A stretch of 64,000 nucleotides of DNA from Chryseobacterium joostei (GCF_003815775.1 NZ_CP033926.1:4030001-4094000), one strand, 5' to 3'. Counted from the stretch's first letter, positions 31,043 to 40,681 are shown. Program-made: numbers and translations. The notes: generated by a model not told the origin, from the letters alone.

Positions 31043-33574
31043 ATGCTTATTGAGGAGGAGTTTAGGGCAATATATTTAAACTATAAAATAAAGGAAATTG
31101 TTCCGTTTCTTAAAAAGCTTACACAAAAAGATAAAAAAGAAGTCGCTTCCATTTTAAAAAATAATATTAATAAAGAATGGGGGCACAACAATATTTCTGT
31201 GTTAGCTACTTTGGTATGTTCTAAAACGAAGAATGAATATGAAAAGATAGGCCCGGGATATTATTCCATGCCCGTTAATCTTATTGATGAAATCTTTGAA
31301 ACTTACGTTCCGGAATGGATTGGTGAAAGCCTTCTATTTTTAAGTAATTTTGAATATATAAAGGTATTGGAGTGGGAACAGAAAGGCTATTTAAAGCTAA
31401 ATGATAATATAAGTGCTTCATTACTTTCCTCTTCATTAGCCTCAAATCATACTTTGGAAGAAATTCTTTTTACTTATCCGGTTACCATAGATTCTCATAT
31501 CTGGCTTTTATTTGAGTATGAATCTGATATAACTTATCATTCTCATGGCAGGAACTGGAAAGAAATATTGAAAACCCTTGTTCAGGATAATAAAATTACA
31601 CGCAGTAAGGTTTTAAAATCTAGCATTAGTGCCATTAATCTCAATTTTTCAAAAGATCATAACACTTGGTTTCTGGAGCTTTTTACCTATCTTGTACCAA
31701 CCGACAAGGAGATTATAGCACTGCAGGAAGAATTATTTGTTGTTTTTCATTCCGTGCAACATTCGCTATTTCCCGGAATACTAAAAATAGTCAGCCTGGC
31801 AATCACACAGAATGATTTTAAAACTGAAGAATTTCTACAGGCTACAGCATCATTGATGACCCTTACAACAAAAAATGTTGTGAATGCTCTGCTTCAGATC
31901 TTAGAAAAAATAGCCAAGAACAGTAAACCTCTTCATGAAGAGATTTGCATTCTCCTAATGCCTGTTTTTTTGAATAAAGACAAAGCACTTCAGACAAAGG
32001 GTGCAAAGATTCTTGCCAAATATGGTGATCCAAATTCTGTGAAAATACAGAACGAACTGATGTTGTATACAGGATCCATTCTTTCTGATGCACAAACCTT
32101 GCTGGAAAACTTCTTGGTAGAAAATGAAATTCCACAGAAAGCTACAGTCAAGGATTATGAAACAGTTTCATGGCATTTATCACAGCCTATTGCCCTTATT
32201 GAAACAGTAGATGACTTTATATTTTTGGCCTCCCAGATATTCAATAACAATGAAACCTATCATTTTGATTTGTTTTTAGATGCCTTGGTGAGATTTAATG
32301 ATGACTTTAAAGAAGAGCATTTTAATAAACTTGAACCAGCCTTTAAAGCTGCACTCAAGAGAAAAGAAGCAGAAGGACTTCATCATTTATGGGCTACCTT
32401 TCTGATTAATTATGGTCTATTAAAACAGAAAAAAAAGTTACAGGTTTTGGGAGAAGCACGCCTTGGCTTTCCAACCCTTGAAAATTGGAGTGAAAAGAAA
32501 ACCCCTTTTGTTTTCAAGGCATACCATCAGTTTTTGTTAGGCATATTTGAATTATTAAAACAAAATAAAAAGCTTCCGGTTCTTTCAGTTCCGGATCATA
32601 CGCCGTGCTGGATTACAATTCATTCCCTTGTTGATAAGTTGAGAATCTATCAACAACATAATGAGCAGCCCATTCCTTTTGATTGGCAAATTGCAATGCT
32701 TCGTGCTAAAAAAGAAAACCTAGAACAGGCAGAGCAGTATGCAAAAGAACAGCTCAATGAAAAATATTTTGAGCTTTTAAAACCTGTTTTTGATCAAAAC
32801 AATTTCAAAGATCAATATAAAAAGGAATTTTTGGAAGGAAACTTTGATTGGGAACTAGGTTACAGGAAAGTTTATAAGTGGAATACTACAGAAGAAATTC
32901 CACAACTATTGATATCTGTTGAAATCCAAAAAGAACTTTCCGAAAATGCGACTTTTTTGGATCATTTATTCAACTCCTATCATGGTGTTTATGATAATGA
33001 CCTGATTTATATTTTGTATTTTGCTCCTTATTTTTCAGGCCCTGTTGTGGCGAAGAAATACAATAAAGATTTGTCAAGCTCTGTTTATCAGTATGATATA
33101 AAAGGGAGTGTAGTATTTCTTGATGCATGGATGAAGCTGAATCTACCTTTCCAGCCTGTACATTATTTATTCCTCTCTGCAGGACTGTTTAATAAAGATA
33201 AGACTTTCTCTGGTATGGCTTTTGAAGTCTTAGTAAACAAGGCGGTTTCGGAGGATTTCGGAGTACGGGAACTAGGCGTATTGATTGGTAAAAAGATCAA
33301 TTTTGAATGGGCACCCGTAAAACGATTTACAGATGGTTTGTCAGGGTTTATCAATTTGAGTACCAGTCATAACCAAGCTTTTGAGAAATTGCTGATTTCC
33401 ATTCTTTCAGCGATTGAAAAACCAGTTTTTAACCTTAAAAAGCTTTTAGAGCTTTACTATGAACTGCTTAACCAAAATCAAACCAAGGTCGATAAAACGA
33501 TTATCAGTTTGCTTATAGAGTGGGAAAAAGAGAATAACCTGAAAAAAATTATACATCAAATTAAAAACCAATGA
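31043..33574 (+). CDS. DUF6493-like helical-repeat protein, copy 1
   Basis: 843-aa soluble protein without signal or membrane segments, built from alpha-helical (HEAT-like) repeats. It begins with the family-typical segment KIKEIVPFLKKLTQKDKKE and matches the Bacteroidota DUF6493 type by my recollection of that family. Function unknown; family members are found beside SWIM zinc-finger and TROVE genes, as here. Its stop overlaps the start of the next gene (ATGA). Confidence 0.72.
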   Translation: MLIEEEFRAIYLNYKIKEIVPFLKKLTQKDKKEVASILKNNINKEWGHNNISVLATLVCSKTKNEYEKIGPGYYSMPVNLIDEIFETYVPEWIGESLLFLSNFEYIKVLEWEQKGYLKLNDNISASLLSSSLASNHTLEEILFTYPVTIDSHIWLLFEYESDITYHSHGRNWKEILKTLVQDNKITRSKVLKSSISAINLNFSKDHNTWFLELFTYLVPTDKEIIALQEELFVVFHSVQHSLFPGILKIVSLAITQNDFKTEEFLQATASLMTLTTKNVVNALLQILEKIAKNSKPLHEEICILLMPVFLNKDKALQTKGAKILAKYGDPNSVKIQNELMLYTGSILSDAQTLLENFLVENEIPQKATVKDYETVSWHLSQPIALIETVDDFIFLASQIFNNNETYHFDLFLDALVRFNDDFKEEHFNKLEPAFKAALKRKEAEGLHHLWATFLINYGLLKQKKKLQVLGEARLGFPTLENWSEKKTPFVFKAYHQFLLGIFELLKQNKKLPVLSVPDHTPCWITIHSLVDKLRIYQQHNEQPIPFDWQIAMLRAKKENLEQAEQYAKEQLNEKYFELLKPVFDQNNFKDQYKKEFLEGNFDWELGYRKVYKWNTTEEIPQLLISVEIQKELSENATFLDHLFNSYHGVYDNDLIYILYFAPYFSGPVVAKKYNKDLSSSVYQYDIKGSVVFLDAWMKLNLPFQPVHYLFLSAGLFNKDKTFSGMAFEVLVNKAVSEDFGVRELGVLIGKKINFEWAPVKRFTDGLSGFINLSTSHNQAFEKLLISILSAIEKPVFNLKKLLELYYELLNQNQTKVDKTIISLLIEWEKENNLKKIIHQIKNQ

Positions 33575-36267
33575 AAGAAAGACTCTATGAAATTCTTAAT
33601 GAGGAAAAAATACATGAGATTATCCCTTTTTTGAAACAGCTAAGTGCAGAAGAAAAGAAGACATTAGTGCCTACGATAAAGAAAATGGGGCGTGAGATCA
33701 GTAAGATTGTCATGACCAAAAATTCTTATCATACCGCAGGATCTGTAAATCAACACTCAATTATTGATATTGCTTCATTTGTTTGCATGGATCAGAAAAA
33801 CTTCGGTAAAAATTACTGGAGCCTTTTCCGAAACATTGAACAGACAGAGCAAATATTGGAGTGGGGGTGCCCGGACTGGTTTTCAGACTTTATCAATGAT
33901 TCTATAGATGCTGAATTTACCGCATTTAATTATCAGCATATTTTAGGATGGACAGAAAGAGGCTATGTGCAGCCTAAACCTGAATTGCTGGGACATCACT
34001 TAAGTAATTATCCCTCTAATCTGGACCATCATCCGGAAACACTCAGTACTCACTTCTGGTATTTATGTGAATATCCATCCAAATCGTTGCCGTTCCGCAA
34101 AGAATGGTTTCCATTGGTACAAAAGCTTATTACAGAACAAAAAGTAGATAGAAAAAGATTCCTAAAAGAATGTCTTTTGGCGTCTAACAGAAACTTTAAT
34201 AAGAATGTAACCGGCTGGTTTATGGATGCTTTTACCGCATTAAAGCCAACCGAAGAAGAATTGGTGGAACTTCAGGATGAGTTGCTTGCCGGATTAACGT
34301 CTGCGCAGTCTAAGGCAGTCAATACCATTCTTATACATTTGAAGAAATTAGTAGAATTACCTGCTTTTAAAAGTGATGAATTTTCACACTATCTTCCCAA
34401 CTTACTGAGTTCAGAAATTAAAACAGTAGTTATTGCAGGCTTGGCTTTAACAGAAAAAATATTCCAGCACAAAAAGCTTGATCCCGAAATGTTGGGAATA
34501 GCTTTAAGTACTGCATTTGTAAGTAAAGATGATAGTATACAGTCGAAAGCAGCAAAAATTATTCTGAAATATATCCCAGCATCTGAAAATATAAAGGAGG
34601 CACTTTCTCATTATTCGGATAATATATTGAGTAATGTACGTCCTGTTTTAGCTAAATATATTGAAGACAAACAACAGGAGCTTGATGCCATAGCTTCAGA
34701 AAGAATATTACTGACGGCAAAGGAAAATAAAATCAAAGAGCTTGAAAGTTTTGAGGATTTAATGTTTTTCCTGCCATTAGCAATAGAAGACCCATACAGC
34801 TATCACTGTGATATTGCCTTGGATGGATTGATGCGCTTTGCTAATAAAAACGATGCCGAGTCTGTTAAATTAATAGAACCTGTATTTCTAAAAGCCTGTA
34901 AAACAATTGCCAGATGGGAAGTTCCCTATTTGAATGTTCTTCTGTGCAATCTGATTATAAATTACGGATTAAGTTTATTGGAAAAATATCCAATTCAGCT
35001 TAAAAATCTGGAGAAAATATATCATAAGACCTGTGAAGATGAAGCTTCAAGAGAGATTTATTCAAATTATCTTAAAAAACTAGGTCCAATAGAAAAAGTT
35101 GGAACAAAGGATCCTGTTACAAAAGCTTTCAAGGAGATGGCCGTATATATTTCTCAAAAGATAAAATCCGGAGAAAATATTCCCCTGTTATTTACAGTAA
35201 CTCATACCCCTTGTTGGATTTCTCCCGTTAGTCTGGTAGAAAGATTAGAAGCCTATCAAAACAAAAATATTGAGCCCAATCATTTGGATATGCAGCTGGC
35301 ATTGCAACGTTGTGCTCTGGACGATACTTCGGAAGCTTTGCAGTTGGTTGAGAAAAGATTAAAAGGTGAGTATAAAGAGCTGTTACTTTTCTTCTTTGGT
35401 AAAAACGAAAAACCAAAAGGAGAACTTATCCATTCATCATGGTGGATGACGGCCGGTATTACACGTTCACCGGAAACTGTTTTTAAGGAATTTAGTAGTT
35501 TCGGATATGATGATATTCCGGTAGAATTCCTTTCGGGAGCCTATCAATGGAAAACAATTGACAGCAAGAAAAATTCATATTATCCTGTGGAGTTGAACAT
35601 TGTTATTCCAAAATATCATCTTGAAAAAAGAAAAGAGCCTTTGTTTCTGGAGTTTTTTATTGCTGAACAAAAAGAACTTTCCGAAATTCCTGCAATGATG
35701 TGGTGCTTTCCGAATACACCGGCAAATACCTTGGCAAAAGTAATCAGAAACTGCCTTTTCTATTCGGGTATTGCTGAAGTTTATGAAAGAAACCTGGTTT
35801 TAAATACAGCACAGGCTTTTTATCAGATCAAAAGACCTCTGGATGAAATGGGTTATCTGTTTTTAGGAACCATCTTTTTGGATGGAGATAAAACCATCAG
35901 AGGAACTGCTGCTGAAATCTGGCTGGAACATGTTTCTCATCAAATGATGGATAATGCACAGCTAGGTAAGGTAATTGGTCTGCATGAAAAACTTGAGTGG
36001 GCGCCTGTTAAAAGATTAACAGACCTTATCCAGCATCATATGCTTAACGTAAGCAAAAACCATAACGTTGCTCTGGAAGAGTTGATATCCGGTATACTGC
36101 TTCAGATGGAAAATCCGGTTACCAATTTGAAGAAATTACTGGAAGTTTATCATGAGGTATTGGCTTTAAATCAATCGGAGGCGAAAGGAAATATAATAGA
36201 AAAACTGAACAGCTGGAAAGAAAATTCGAGCCTGAAAAAAATCTGCAATCTTCTTCTAAAAAAATAA
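33571..36267 (+). CDS. DUF6493-like helical-repeat protein, copy 2
   Basis: 898-aa paralogue of the preceding gene. Both share KIHEIIPFLKQLSAEEKK near the start, WEWGCPDWF/YVPEWIG-like Trp segments, DHTPCWI/THTPCWIS in the middle and EWAPVKR near the end. The copies differ strongly, suggesting an old duplication and perhaps a heterodimer. It overlaps copy 1 and precedes the SWIM gene by 3 bases. Confidence 0.72.
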   Translation: MKERLYEILNEEKIHEIIPFLKQLSAEEKKTLVPTIKKMGREISKIVMTKNSYHTAGSVNQHSIIDIASFVCMDQKNFGKNYWSLFRNIEQTEQILEWGCPDWFSDFINDSIDAEFTAFNYQHILGWTERGYVQPKPELLGHHLSNYPSNLDHHPETLSTHFWYLCEYPSKSLPFRKEWFPLVQKLITEQKVDRKRFLKECLLASNRNFNKNVTGWFMDAFTALKPTEEELVELQDELLAGLTSAQSKAVNTILIHLKKLVELPAFKSDEFSHYLPNLLSSEIKTVVIAGLALTEKIFQHKKLDPEMLGIALSTAFVSKDDSIQSKAAKIILKYIPASENIKEALSHYSDNILSNVRPVLAKYIEDKQQELDAIASERILLTAKENKIKELESFEDLMFFLPLAIEDPYSYHCDIALDGLMRFANKNDAESVKLIEPVFLKACKTIARWEVPYLNVLLCNLIINYGLSLLEKYPIQLKNLEKIYHKTCEDEASREIYSNYLKKLGPIEKVGTKDPVTKAFKEMAVYISQKIKSGENIPLLFTVTHTPCWISPVSLVERLEAYQNKNIEPNHLDMQLALQRCALDDTSEALQLVEKRLKGEYKELLLFFFGKNEKPKGELIHSSWWMTAGITRSPETVFKEFSSFGYDDIPVEFLSGAYQWKTIDSKKNSYYPVELNIVIPKYHLEKRKEPLFLEFFIAEQKELSEIPAMMWCFPNTPANTLAKVIRNCLFYSGIAEVYERNLVLNTAQAFYQIKRPLDEMGYLFLGTIFLDGDKTIRGTAAEIWLEHVSHQMMDNAQLGKVIGLHEKLEWAPVKRLTDLIQHHMLNVSKNHNVALEELISGILLQMENPVTNLKKLLEVYHEVLALNQSEAKGNIIEKLNSWKENSSLKKICNLLLKK

Positions 36268-36270
36268 ATT

Positions 36271-37614
36271 ATGGAAGATATGCTTACTTACAATTATTCC
36301 AGATCATCTGCACTGGTAAAGAAAGATGCTCTGGAAGAACTGTTTCTCTCCAAATATAGCGAGATACAGAAAAATACCGATGTTCCCTGCTTTTTCTGGG
36401 GGAACGTAGGACAACCTTTTATTTTGGCCCGTTGCCTAATTACACTTTCCAATATTGTAAAGTCAAGCTTTAATCTGTCACCATTTCAGATGGCATTGCT
36501 CAAAGATCCTATTGTGACCGCCGGAAATGAGAGGTTGCGATTTGAAGGCTTTTCTCATTGCGCAGGAGTGTATGCACGAGTGGATGTTCTTCCGGATGGA
36601 TTGGATGGGGAGTTTTTGGAAAACGGAACTACAAATGTAGATTTTAATCAACCCATGATAACCGCCCTTGGAAGTATTCGCCCCAATGAAAAAATTATGC
36701 TTTCTGTTGGTGACAAAGAATTCGGGTTATATAAAGAAGAAAAAAAAGTAGTGGAAAGAAAGGTTCCATTGCCTACAAAATGGATTAAGGGCTTAGGAAC
36801 AGTACAGATATACCTGTCTGAATCACAAAAGCAACATAGTTTTAATAAGATACAAACTCAGCAGCTATTCAGAGGAATGCCGAAAGGGACAGTAAAGTCA
36901 GACTATTATCTTATCGTAAGAGGAAATAAACCGATGTTTTCTCCTGTAAAATCTGCTGATGCTGTCTGCATTGGAGGACTTCACAGGTTAAGACTATTGG
37001 AACCATTGCTTCCTTATATAGATCATATGCAGGTATTTCCGCATCCTAATATGCAGTCTACCACCTGGCAGCTTTATATGGGAAATATAAAATTTAGTTT
37101 TTCCCTGTCAAGAGAGAGCTGGAGAGGGTTTTCAGGAGAAGGGGCTGTTTTGGATAGTCTTACAACAGAAGTATCAGATGAATGGATTGATGCTCTGGAC
37201 AAATATGCCTACGCTAACCAATCATTCAATGCAATGGTTCTAGCACTAGAGGAAAACATTAGCCTGAATAAAGCAGATAATATTACAGGAAGATTGGCTT
37301 CAATGGGATTGTTGGGATATGATCTTGACGATAATGAGTTCTTCTACCGCAGATTGCCCTTTAAGCTAAGCCGTATCTTAGAATTAAATCCACGTATGAA
37401 GAATGCTGAAAAACTGATTGAAGATGGAAAAGTTGAGATTTTAAGCAATCATAAAGAAAGAACAGAAGCCAGGGTACAAGGCACAGGAGTACACCATACC
37501 GTAATTATTGAAGACGAAAAGGAGCGTTGTACCTGCGAATGGTTCAGTAAATATCAAGGCGAAAGAGGTCCTTGTAAACACGTGCTTGCAGTGAAGAAAC
37601 TTGTAAATAGTTAA
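36271..37614 (+). CDS. SWIM zinc-finger protein
   Basis: 447-aa protein with a C-terminal SWIM zinc finger (CTCEWFSKYQGERGPCKH, the CxCx(n)CxH pattern). SWIM domains bind nucleic acid or protein. The first 390 residues are of unknown fold. Third gene of the DUF6493-DUF6493-SWIM operon, which ends about 0.9 kb before the Ro60 gene. A role in target recognition is inferred. Confidence 0.82.
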   Translation: MEDMLTYNYSRSSALVKKDALEELFLSKYSEIQKNTDVPCFFWGNVGQPFILARCLITLSNIVKSSFNLSPFQMALLKDPIVTAGNERLRFEGFSHCAGVYARVDVLPDGLDGEFLENGTTNVDFNQPMITALGSIRPNEKIMLSVGDKEFGLYKEEKKVVERKVPLPTKWIKGLGTVQIYLSESQKQHSFNKIQTQQLFRGMPKGTVKSDYYLIVRGNKPMFSPVKSADAVCIGGLHRLRLLEPLLPYIDHMQVFPHPNMQSTTWQLYMGNIKFSFSLSRESWRGFSGEGAVLDSLTTEVSDEWIDALDKYAYANQSFNAMVLALEENISLNKADNITGRLASMGLLGYDLDDNEFFYRRLPFKLSRILELNPRMKNAEKLIEDGKVEILSNHKERTEARVQGTGVHHTVIIEDEKERCTCEWFSKYQGERGPCKHVLAVKKLVNS

Positions 37615-37624
37615 TAATAGAAAT

Positions 37625-37696
37625 GTTGATAAGCGCAGAGGCGTAAAGAAAATGCTTGCGATTCTTAGAATCTATTGCGTCTTTGCGATTACCAAC
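37625..37696. repeat. Imperfect palindrome with CGCAAAGRCG-type core
   Basis: GTTGATAAGCGCAGAGGCG pairs with CGTCTTTGCGATTACCAAC (17 of 19 positions paired counting wobbles) over a 34-base loop. A related inverted repeat lies at 51427-51624. It probably belongs to a dispersed intergenic palindrome family and may act as a terminator for the SWIM operon and the convergent VOC gene. Confidence 0.5.
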
Positions 37697-37719
37697 ATAT
37701 TAGGCACTATACTTCTTGA

Positions 37720-38172
37720 TTAGCTTTGTGTCTGTTTTATCCATTCCTCATATGCCAAAACACCTAATTCAGGTTTTCCATCGCCCTCCAAAATAGAAAT
37801 AAACTCAAGCTGGTTACCATCAGGATCATTGAAATAGATGGCCAGTGCAGGCATCCAGGCAAATACCATAGGTTCAATGCTTCCGTTTTTCAAAAAGTTA
37901 TATGGCTTTAGATTCTTATTTTCCAAAAACTTCACAGAATAGTTTAAAATATCTTCTTTACTGCTGGAGAAAGCAAAATGTCTGGGTTGAAGATTCTCTT
38001 TTTGCTCCCACAATCCTAGCATAAACTCTTTCTCTTCTCCAATCCATAAAAATGCTATAGGTCTTGTTCCATCTCTATGAGCCAGCCTCAATCCCAATAC
38101 TTCTGTATAAAATTGAATGGCTTTTTCCAAATCACTTACCTGAACATGAGTTTCGTATAATCCTTTAATCAT
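37720..38172 (-). CDS. VOC-family (glyoxalase-like) protein
   Basis: 150-aa metal-binding protein starting MIKGLYETHVQVSDLEKA; a longer in-frame start at 38208 is less likely because the domain begins directly here. Two VOC modules are visible, with the second near DPDGNQLEFIS, containing the terminal Glu ligand. Convergent with the SWIM operon and probably unrelated to it. Confidence 0.8.
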   Translation of the reverse strand: MIKGLYETHVQVSDLEKAIQFYTEVLGLRLAHRDGTRPIAFLWIGEEKEFMLGLWEQKENLQPRHFAFSSSKEDILNYSVKFLENKNLKPYNFLKNGSIEPMVFAWMPALAIYFNDPDGNQLEFISILEGDGKPELGVLAYEEWIKQTQS

Positions 38173-38208
38173 AGCTTTAATTTTAATGAAGACAAAGCTA
38201 GAGAACAC

Positions 38209-38436
38209 ATGTGTAAAAACCGGAGATTACCGATTTCTTTATTTGAAATGAATGATAGAAGCTTTAAATGAATGATGTTGCTGTTCAATATTAATTTATA
38301 GTTCCAATATTTAATAAGAGTGGACTTTAGCCCCCTTAAAAAAAATCGTCTTCATCTGGCTTCAGCCAAAATCTTATTTTAAAATATATTTCTCACATTT
38401 TTCTTAAAATAAAAAATAAAATTTTCACAGAAAATA
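38209..38436. other. Intergenic region upstream of the Ro60 promoter
   Basis: AT-rich stretch between the divergent VOC gene and the Ro60 box. I see no ORF of note, no T-loop sequence and no strong hairpin in it. Confidence 0.5.
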
Positions 38437-38439
38437 AAC

Positions 38440-38475
38440 TACGCAAAATGATTGCGTAATACTGTTTTTACTTTG
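38440..38475 (+). promoter_or_regulatory. Ro60 promoter with inverted-repeat box
   Basis: A perfect inverted repeat TACGCAA-AATGA-TTGCGTA (38440-38458) followed by a -7-like element TTACTTTG at 38468-38475, 28 bases from box start. The same arrangement occurs at 9256, 40114 and 40327. This suggests that one regulator controls the Ro60 gene and the Y RNAs. Confidence 0.75.
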
Positions 38476-38536
38476 CATCAGAAATCAGAGAGGAAGTAAT
38501 AATCCTTTCAATGTTTAACAAAAAAAACAGTAACTC

Positions 38537-40054
38537 ATGAAATTTAATTTTTTGAAAAAAGAAAACAAAGTAGTCTTGAACTATGAGGGAGCAAAAGCAT
38601 ATGTGATGACCCCTGCAGAAGAATTGTATAGTGCTGTGGTTACAACAGGGCTTTCTAATATTACTTATGAAAAAGGGAATGAGAGATTGGAGAGAATACA
38701 GTCTCTGATTAAGAAAAATGATCCCGAATTTGTAGCAAAACTAGCTGTGTATGCTAGAAAAGATATGTACTTGCGTTCCATTCCATTGGTTTTGGCTACA
38801 GAGCTGGCAAGAGAAGCTTCAGGCTCAGACCTGGTAAGCAAAACAGTGGATGGAGTTGTTCAAAGAGCTGATGAAATCACAGAACTGCTGGCTTATTACC
38901 AGCTTGCCAATGAAAGAACAGAAACAAAAAAACTGAACAGGCTATCTAAGCAAATTCAGAAAGGATTGATAAAGTCATTCAATAAGTTTGACGAATACCA
39001 GTTTGCAAAATATAACAGGAAAGGAGAAGTAACATTGAAAGATGCCTTATTCCTGGTACACCCAAAAGCTAAGAATGAGAACCAGCAAACCATTTTTAAT
39101 AAAATTGCAGGTGATGTGTTAGAAGTTCCTTACACGTGGGAAGTTGAGCTTTCTGTGCTGGGACAGAAAAAATATACTGATCAAGAAGAAAGAGAACAGG
39201 CTTTCAAAATCAAATGGGAAGAATTGATCTTCAGCAATAAACTAGGATACATGGCAACCCTGCGAAACCTAAGAAATATTCTGGAGGCAGAAGTATCAGC
39301 AGATGCAATGAATAAAATTTGTCGTTATCTGGCTGATGAAAAAGCGGTTATTCATTCAAAGCAGTTGCCGTTCAGATTTCTGGCAGCATACAGGGAATTG
39401 AAAACCATTGATTCACCTTATTTGTCTTCTGTACTGGAAGCATTGGAAAATGCAGTTGTGGTAAGTGCTCAGAATATCAAAGGCTTTGGCTTCAATACTT
39501 CTGTGGTTATTGCAGCTGATGTCTCAGGTTCAATGCAGAAAAAGGTTTCTCCAAAAAGTAAAATCTTGCTGTATGACATTGGTTTGTTGATGTCAATGAT
39601 CTTACAGTCACAATGCAAAAATGTAGTAACAGGGATGTTCGGTGATCGTTGGTTACGGGTTCCAATGCCTAAAAATGGAATCCTAAGAAATGTAGATGCA
39701 TTCTATAAGCGTGAAGGTGAAGTGGGGTATTCTACCAACGGTTATCTGGTCATCGAAGATTTGATTAAAAGACGGGAAAAAGTGGAAAAAGTAATGCTGT
39801 TCACAGATACCCAAATGTGGGATAGCTCTGGAAACAAACATTCATTTGAAGATTCCTGGAATAGATATAAGGCCATAGCTCCTGATGCAAAACTGTATAT
39901 TTTTGACTTGGCTGGCTATGGAAGACAGCCGATTGATATCAAAAGAAATGATGTATACCTTATTGCAGGTTGGTCAGATAAAATCTTCGATGTATTGAAT
40001 GCTTTGGAAGATCAGAAATCTGCAATAGAAATGATTGAAAAAGTAGTGCTGTAA
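38537..40054 (+). CDS. TROVE-domain protein, Ro60 orthologue
   Basis: 505-aa ring-forming RNA-binding protein. Residues 1-310 form the helical TROVE (HEAT-like) ring with KNDPEFVAKLAVYARKDMYLRS and VLATELAREA. A vWA domain follows with the MIDAS motif DVSGSM near residue 328 and a later FTDTQMWD. Orthologues bind Y RNAs and misfolded RNAs and can direct exoribonucleases to structured RNA. The gene lies immediately upstream of nine Y-RNA-like elements and shares their promoter box. Confidence 0.94.
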   Translation: MKFNFLKKENKVVLNYEGAKAYVMTPAEELYSAVVTTGLSNITYEKGNERLERIQSLIKKNDPEFVAKLAVYARKDMYLRSIPLVLATELAREASGSDLVSKTVDGVVQRADEITELLAYYQLANERTETKKLNRLSKQIQKGLIKSFNKFDEYQFAKYNRKGEVTLKDALFLVHPKAKNENQQTIFNKIAGDVLEVPYTWEVELSVLGQKKYTDQEEREQAFKIKWEELIFSNKLGYMATLRNLRNILEAEVSADAMNKICRYLADEKAVIHSKQLPFRFLAAYRELKTIDSPYLSSVLEALENAVVVSAQNIKGFGFNTSVVIAADVSGSMQKKVSPKSKILLYDIGLLMSMILQSQCKNVVTGMFGDRWLRVPMPKNGILRNVDAFYKREGEVGYSTNGYLVIEDLIKRREKVEKVMLFTDTQMWDSSGNKHSFEDSWNRYKAIAPDAKLYIFDLAGYGRQPIDIKRNDVYLIAGWSDKIFDVLNALEDQKSAIEMIEKVVL

Positions 40055-40113
40055 AAGGCACTGCTTTTAATTTGAGCAGAATATTATTACTAAGTTTTAA
40101 TGTAAAATATAAC

Positions 40114-40149
40114 TACGTAAAAAGATTGCGTACCTGCAATTTAATTTTG
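40114..40149 (+). promoter_or_regulatory. Y-RNA promoter 1 with inverted-repeat box
   Basis: Box TACGTAA-AAAGA-TTGCGTA (40114-40132) and a -7 element TAATTTTG at 40142-40149; spacing of 28 bases as in the Ro60 promoter. It is expected to drive elements Y1 and Y2. Confidence 0.72.
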
Positions 40150-40163
40150 CAGTATAAATATTA

Positions 40164-40219
40164 CTGGTGCCGTTAGAAAGACATACTTCGATTCCAAAAC
40201 AGACAGAGTCTTTCACCAG
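40164..40219 (+). ncRNA. Y-RNA-like element Y1 (no tRNA module)
   Basis: Outer helix CTGGT/ACCAG, left-side bulge GCCGTTA, inner helix GAAAGAC/GTCTTTC, loop beginning ATACTTCG. The bulge and the ACTTCG after the inner helix are shared with the other elements. A stem of paired ends with a conserved bulge next to a Ro60 gene is the Y-RNA layout. This short version has no T or D arm. Confidence 0.7.
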
Positions 40220-40233
40220 ATTGCCCGGTAGCT

Positions 40234-40311
40234 AACCAATGCCGTTGATAAGAGTTTCATCGTCAACTTTTAATTGAATATCATTTACTCTTATCATTTT
40301 ATTGCTTGGTT
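40234..40311 (+). ncRNA. Y-RNA-like element Y2 (no tRNA module)
   Basis: Outer helix AACCAA/TTGGTT, left bulge TGCCGTT opposite ATTTTATTGC, inner helix GATAAGAG/CTCTTATC, loop beginning TTTCATCG. The helices are unrelated in sequence to Y1 but keep the pairing, while the bulge is conserved. Confidence 0.72.
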
Positions 40312-40326
40312 TTTAATAAAAATAAC

Positions 40327-40362
40327 TACGTAAAAATAATGCGCAGTAAGTATATAAATTGG
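40327..40362 (+). promoter_or_regulatory. Y-RNA promoter 2 with inverted-repeat box
   Basis: Box TACGTAA-AAATA-ATGCGCA (40327-40345) and a weaker -7 element TAAATTGG at 40355-40362; again 28 bases apart. It probably drives Y3 onward through the SUKH gene to the terminator at 42237. Confidence 0.6.
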
Positions 40363-40397
40363 TAACCATAAAACTAATAACTATAAATAACCATAAA

Positions 40398-40527
40398 AAA
40401 CAAGTGTCGTAAAATAGAGTTACTTCTTAAGGGACGGTAATATAGGTTCGAATCCTGTTCTGCAACAGCAGATAGTAGAAATGGTAATACCCCGTATTGA
40501 TCTCTGTTTGATTTAATTACCTTGTTT
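40398..40527 (+). ncRNA. Y-RNA-like element Y3 with permuted tRNA module
   Basis: Outer helix AAACAAG/CTTGTTT, bulge TGTCGTA opposite GATTTAATTAC, inner helix AAATAGAG/CTCTGTTT. Inside, in this order: an anticodon-like stem strand ACGG, T arm ATAGG-TTCGAAT-CCTGT, closed acceptor-like hairpin TCTGC-AACA-GCAGA, UA, D arm GTA...TAC with GG, and CCGT closing the anticodon-like stem. This is a tRNA opened at the anticodon and closed at the acceptor end, as described for bacterial YrlA-type Y RNAs. Confidence 0.78.
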
Positions 40528-40533
40528 AAATCA

Positions 40534-40676
40534 TATCAAGTGTCGTTTTGGAATCATACTTCGATTACACGTCATCAGGTCGCAGGTTCAATTCCTGTCA
40601 TTCTTGTTGTAAACGGGATGTAGCTCAGATGGTAGAGCAGATGGAAAAGAAAGATTCCTCCATTTTTACCTTGATA
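40534..40676 (+). ncRNA. Y-RNA-like element Y4 with permuted tRNA module
   Basis: Outer helix TATCAAG/CTTGATA, bulge TGTCGTTTT opposite TCCATTTTTAC, inner helix GGAATC/GATTCC, then ATACTTCG. The module reads CATC, T arm GCAGG-TTCAATT-CCTGT, an acceptor-like 6-bp helix (CATTCT with GGGATG) closed by a 10-base loop, UA, a canonical D arm GCTC-AGATGGTA-GAGC, and GATG. Strongly tRNA-like and closely related to Y6. Confidence 0.82.
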
Positions 40677-40681
40677 ATTTA

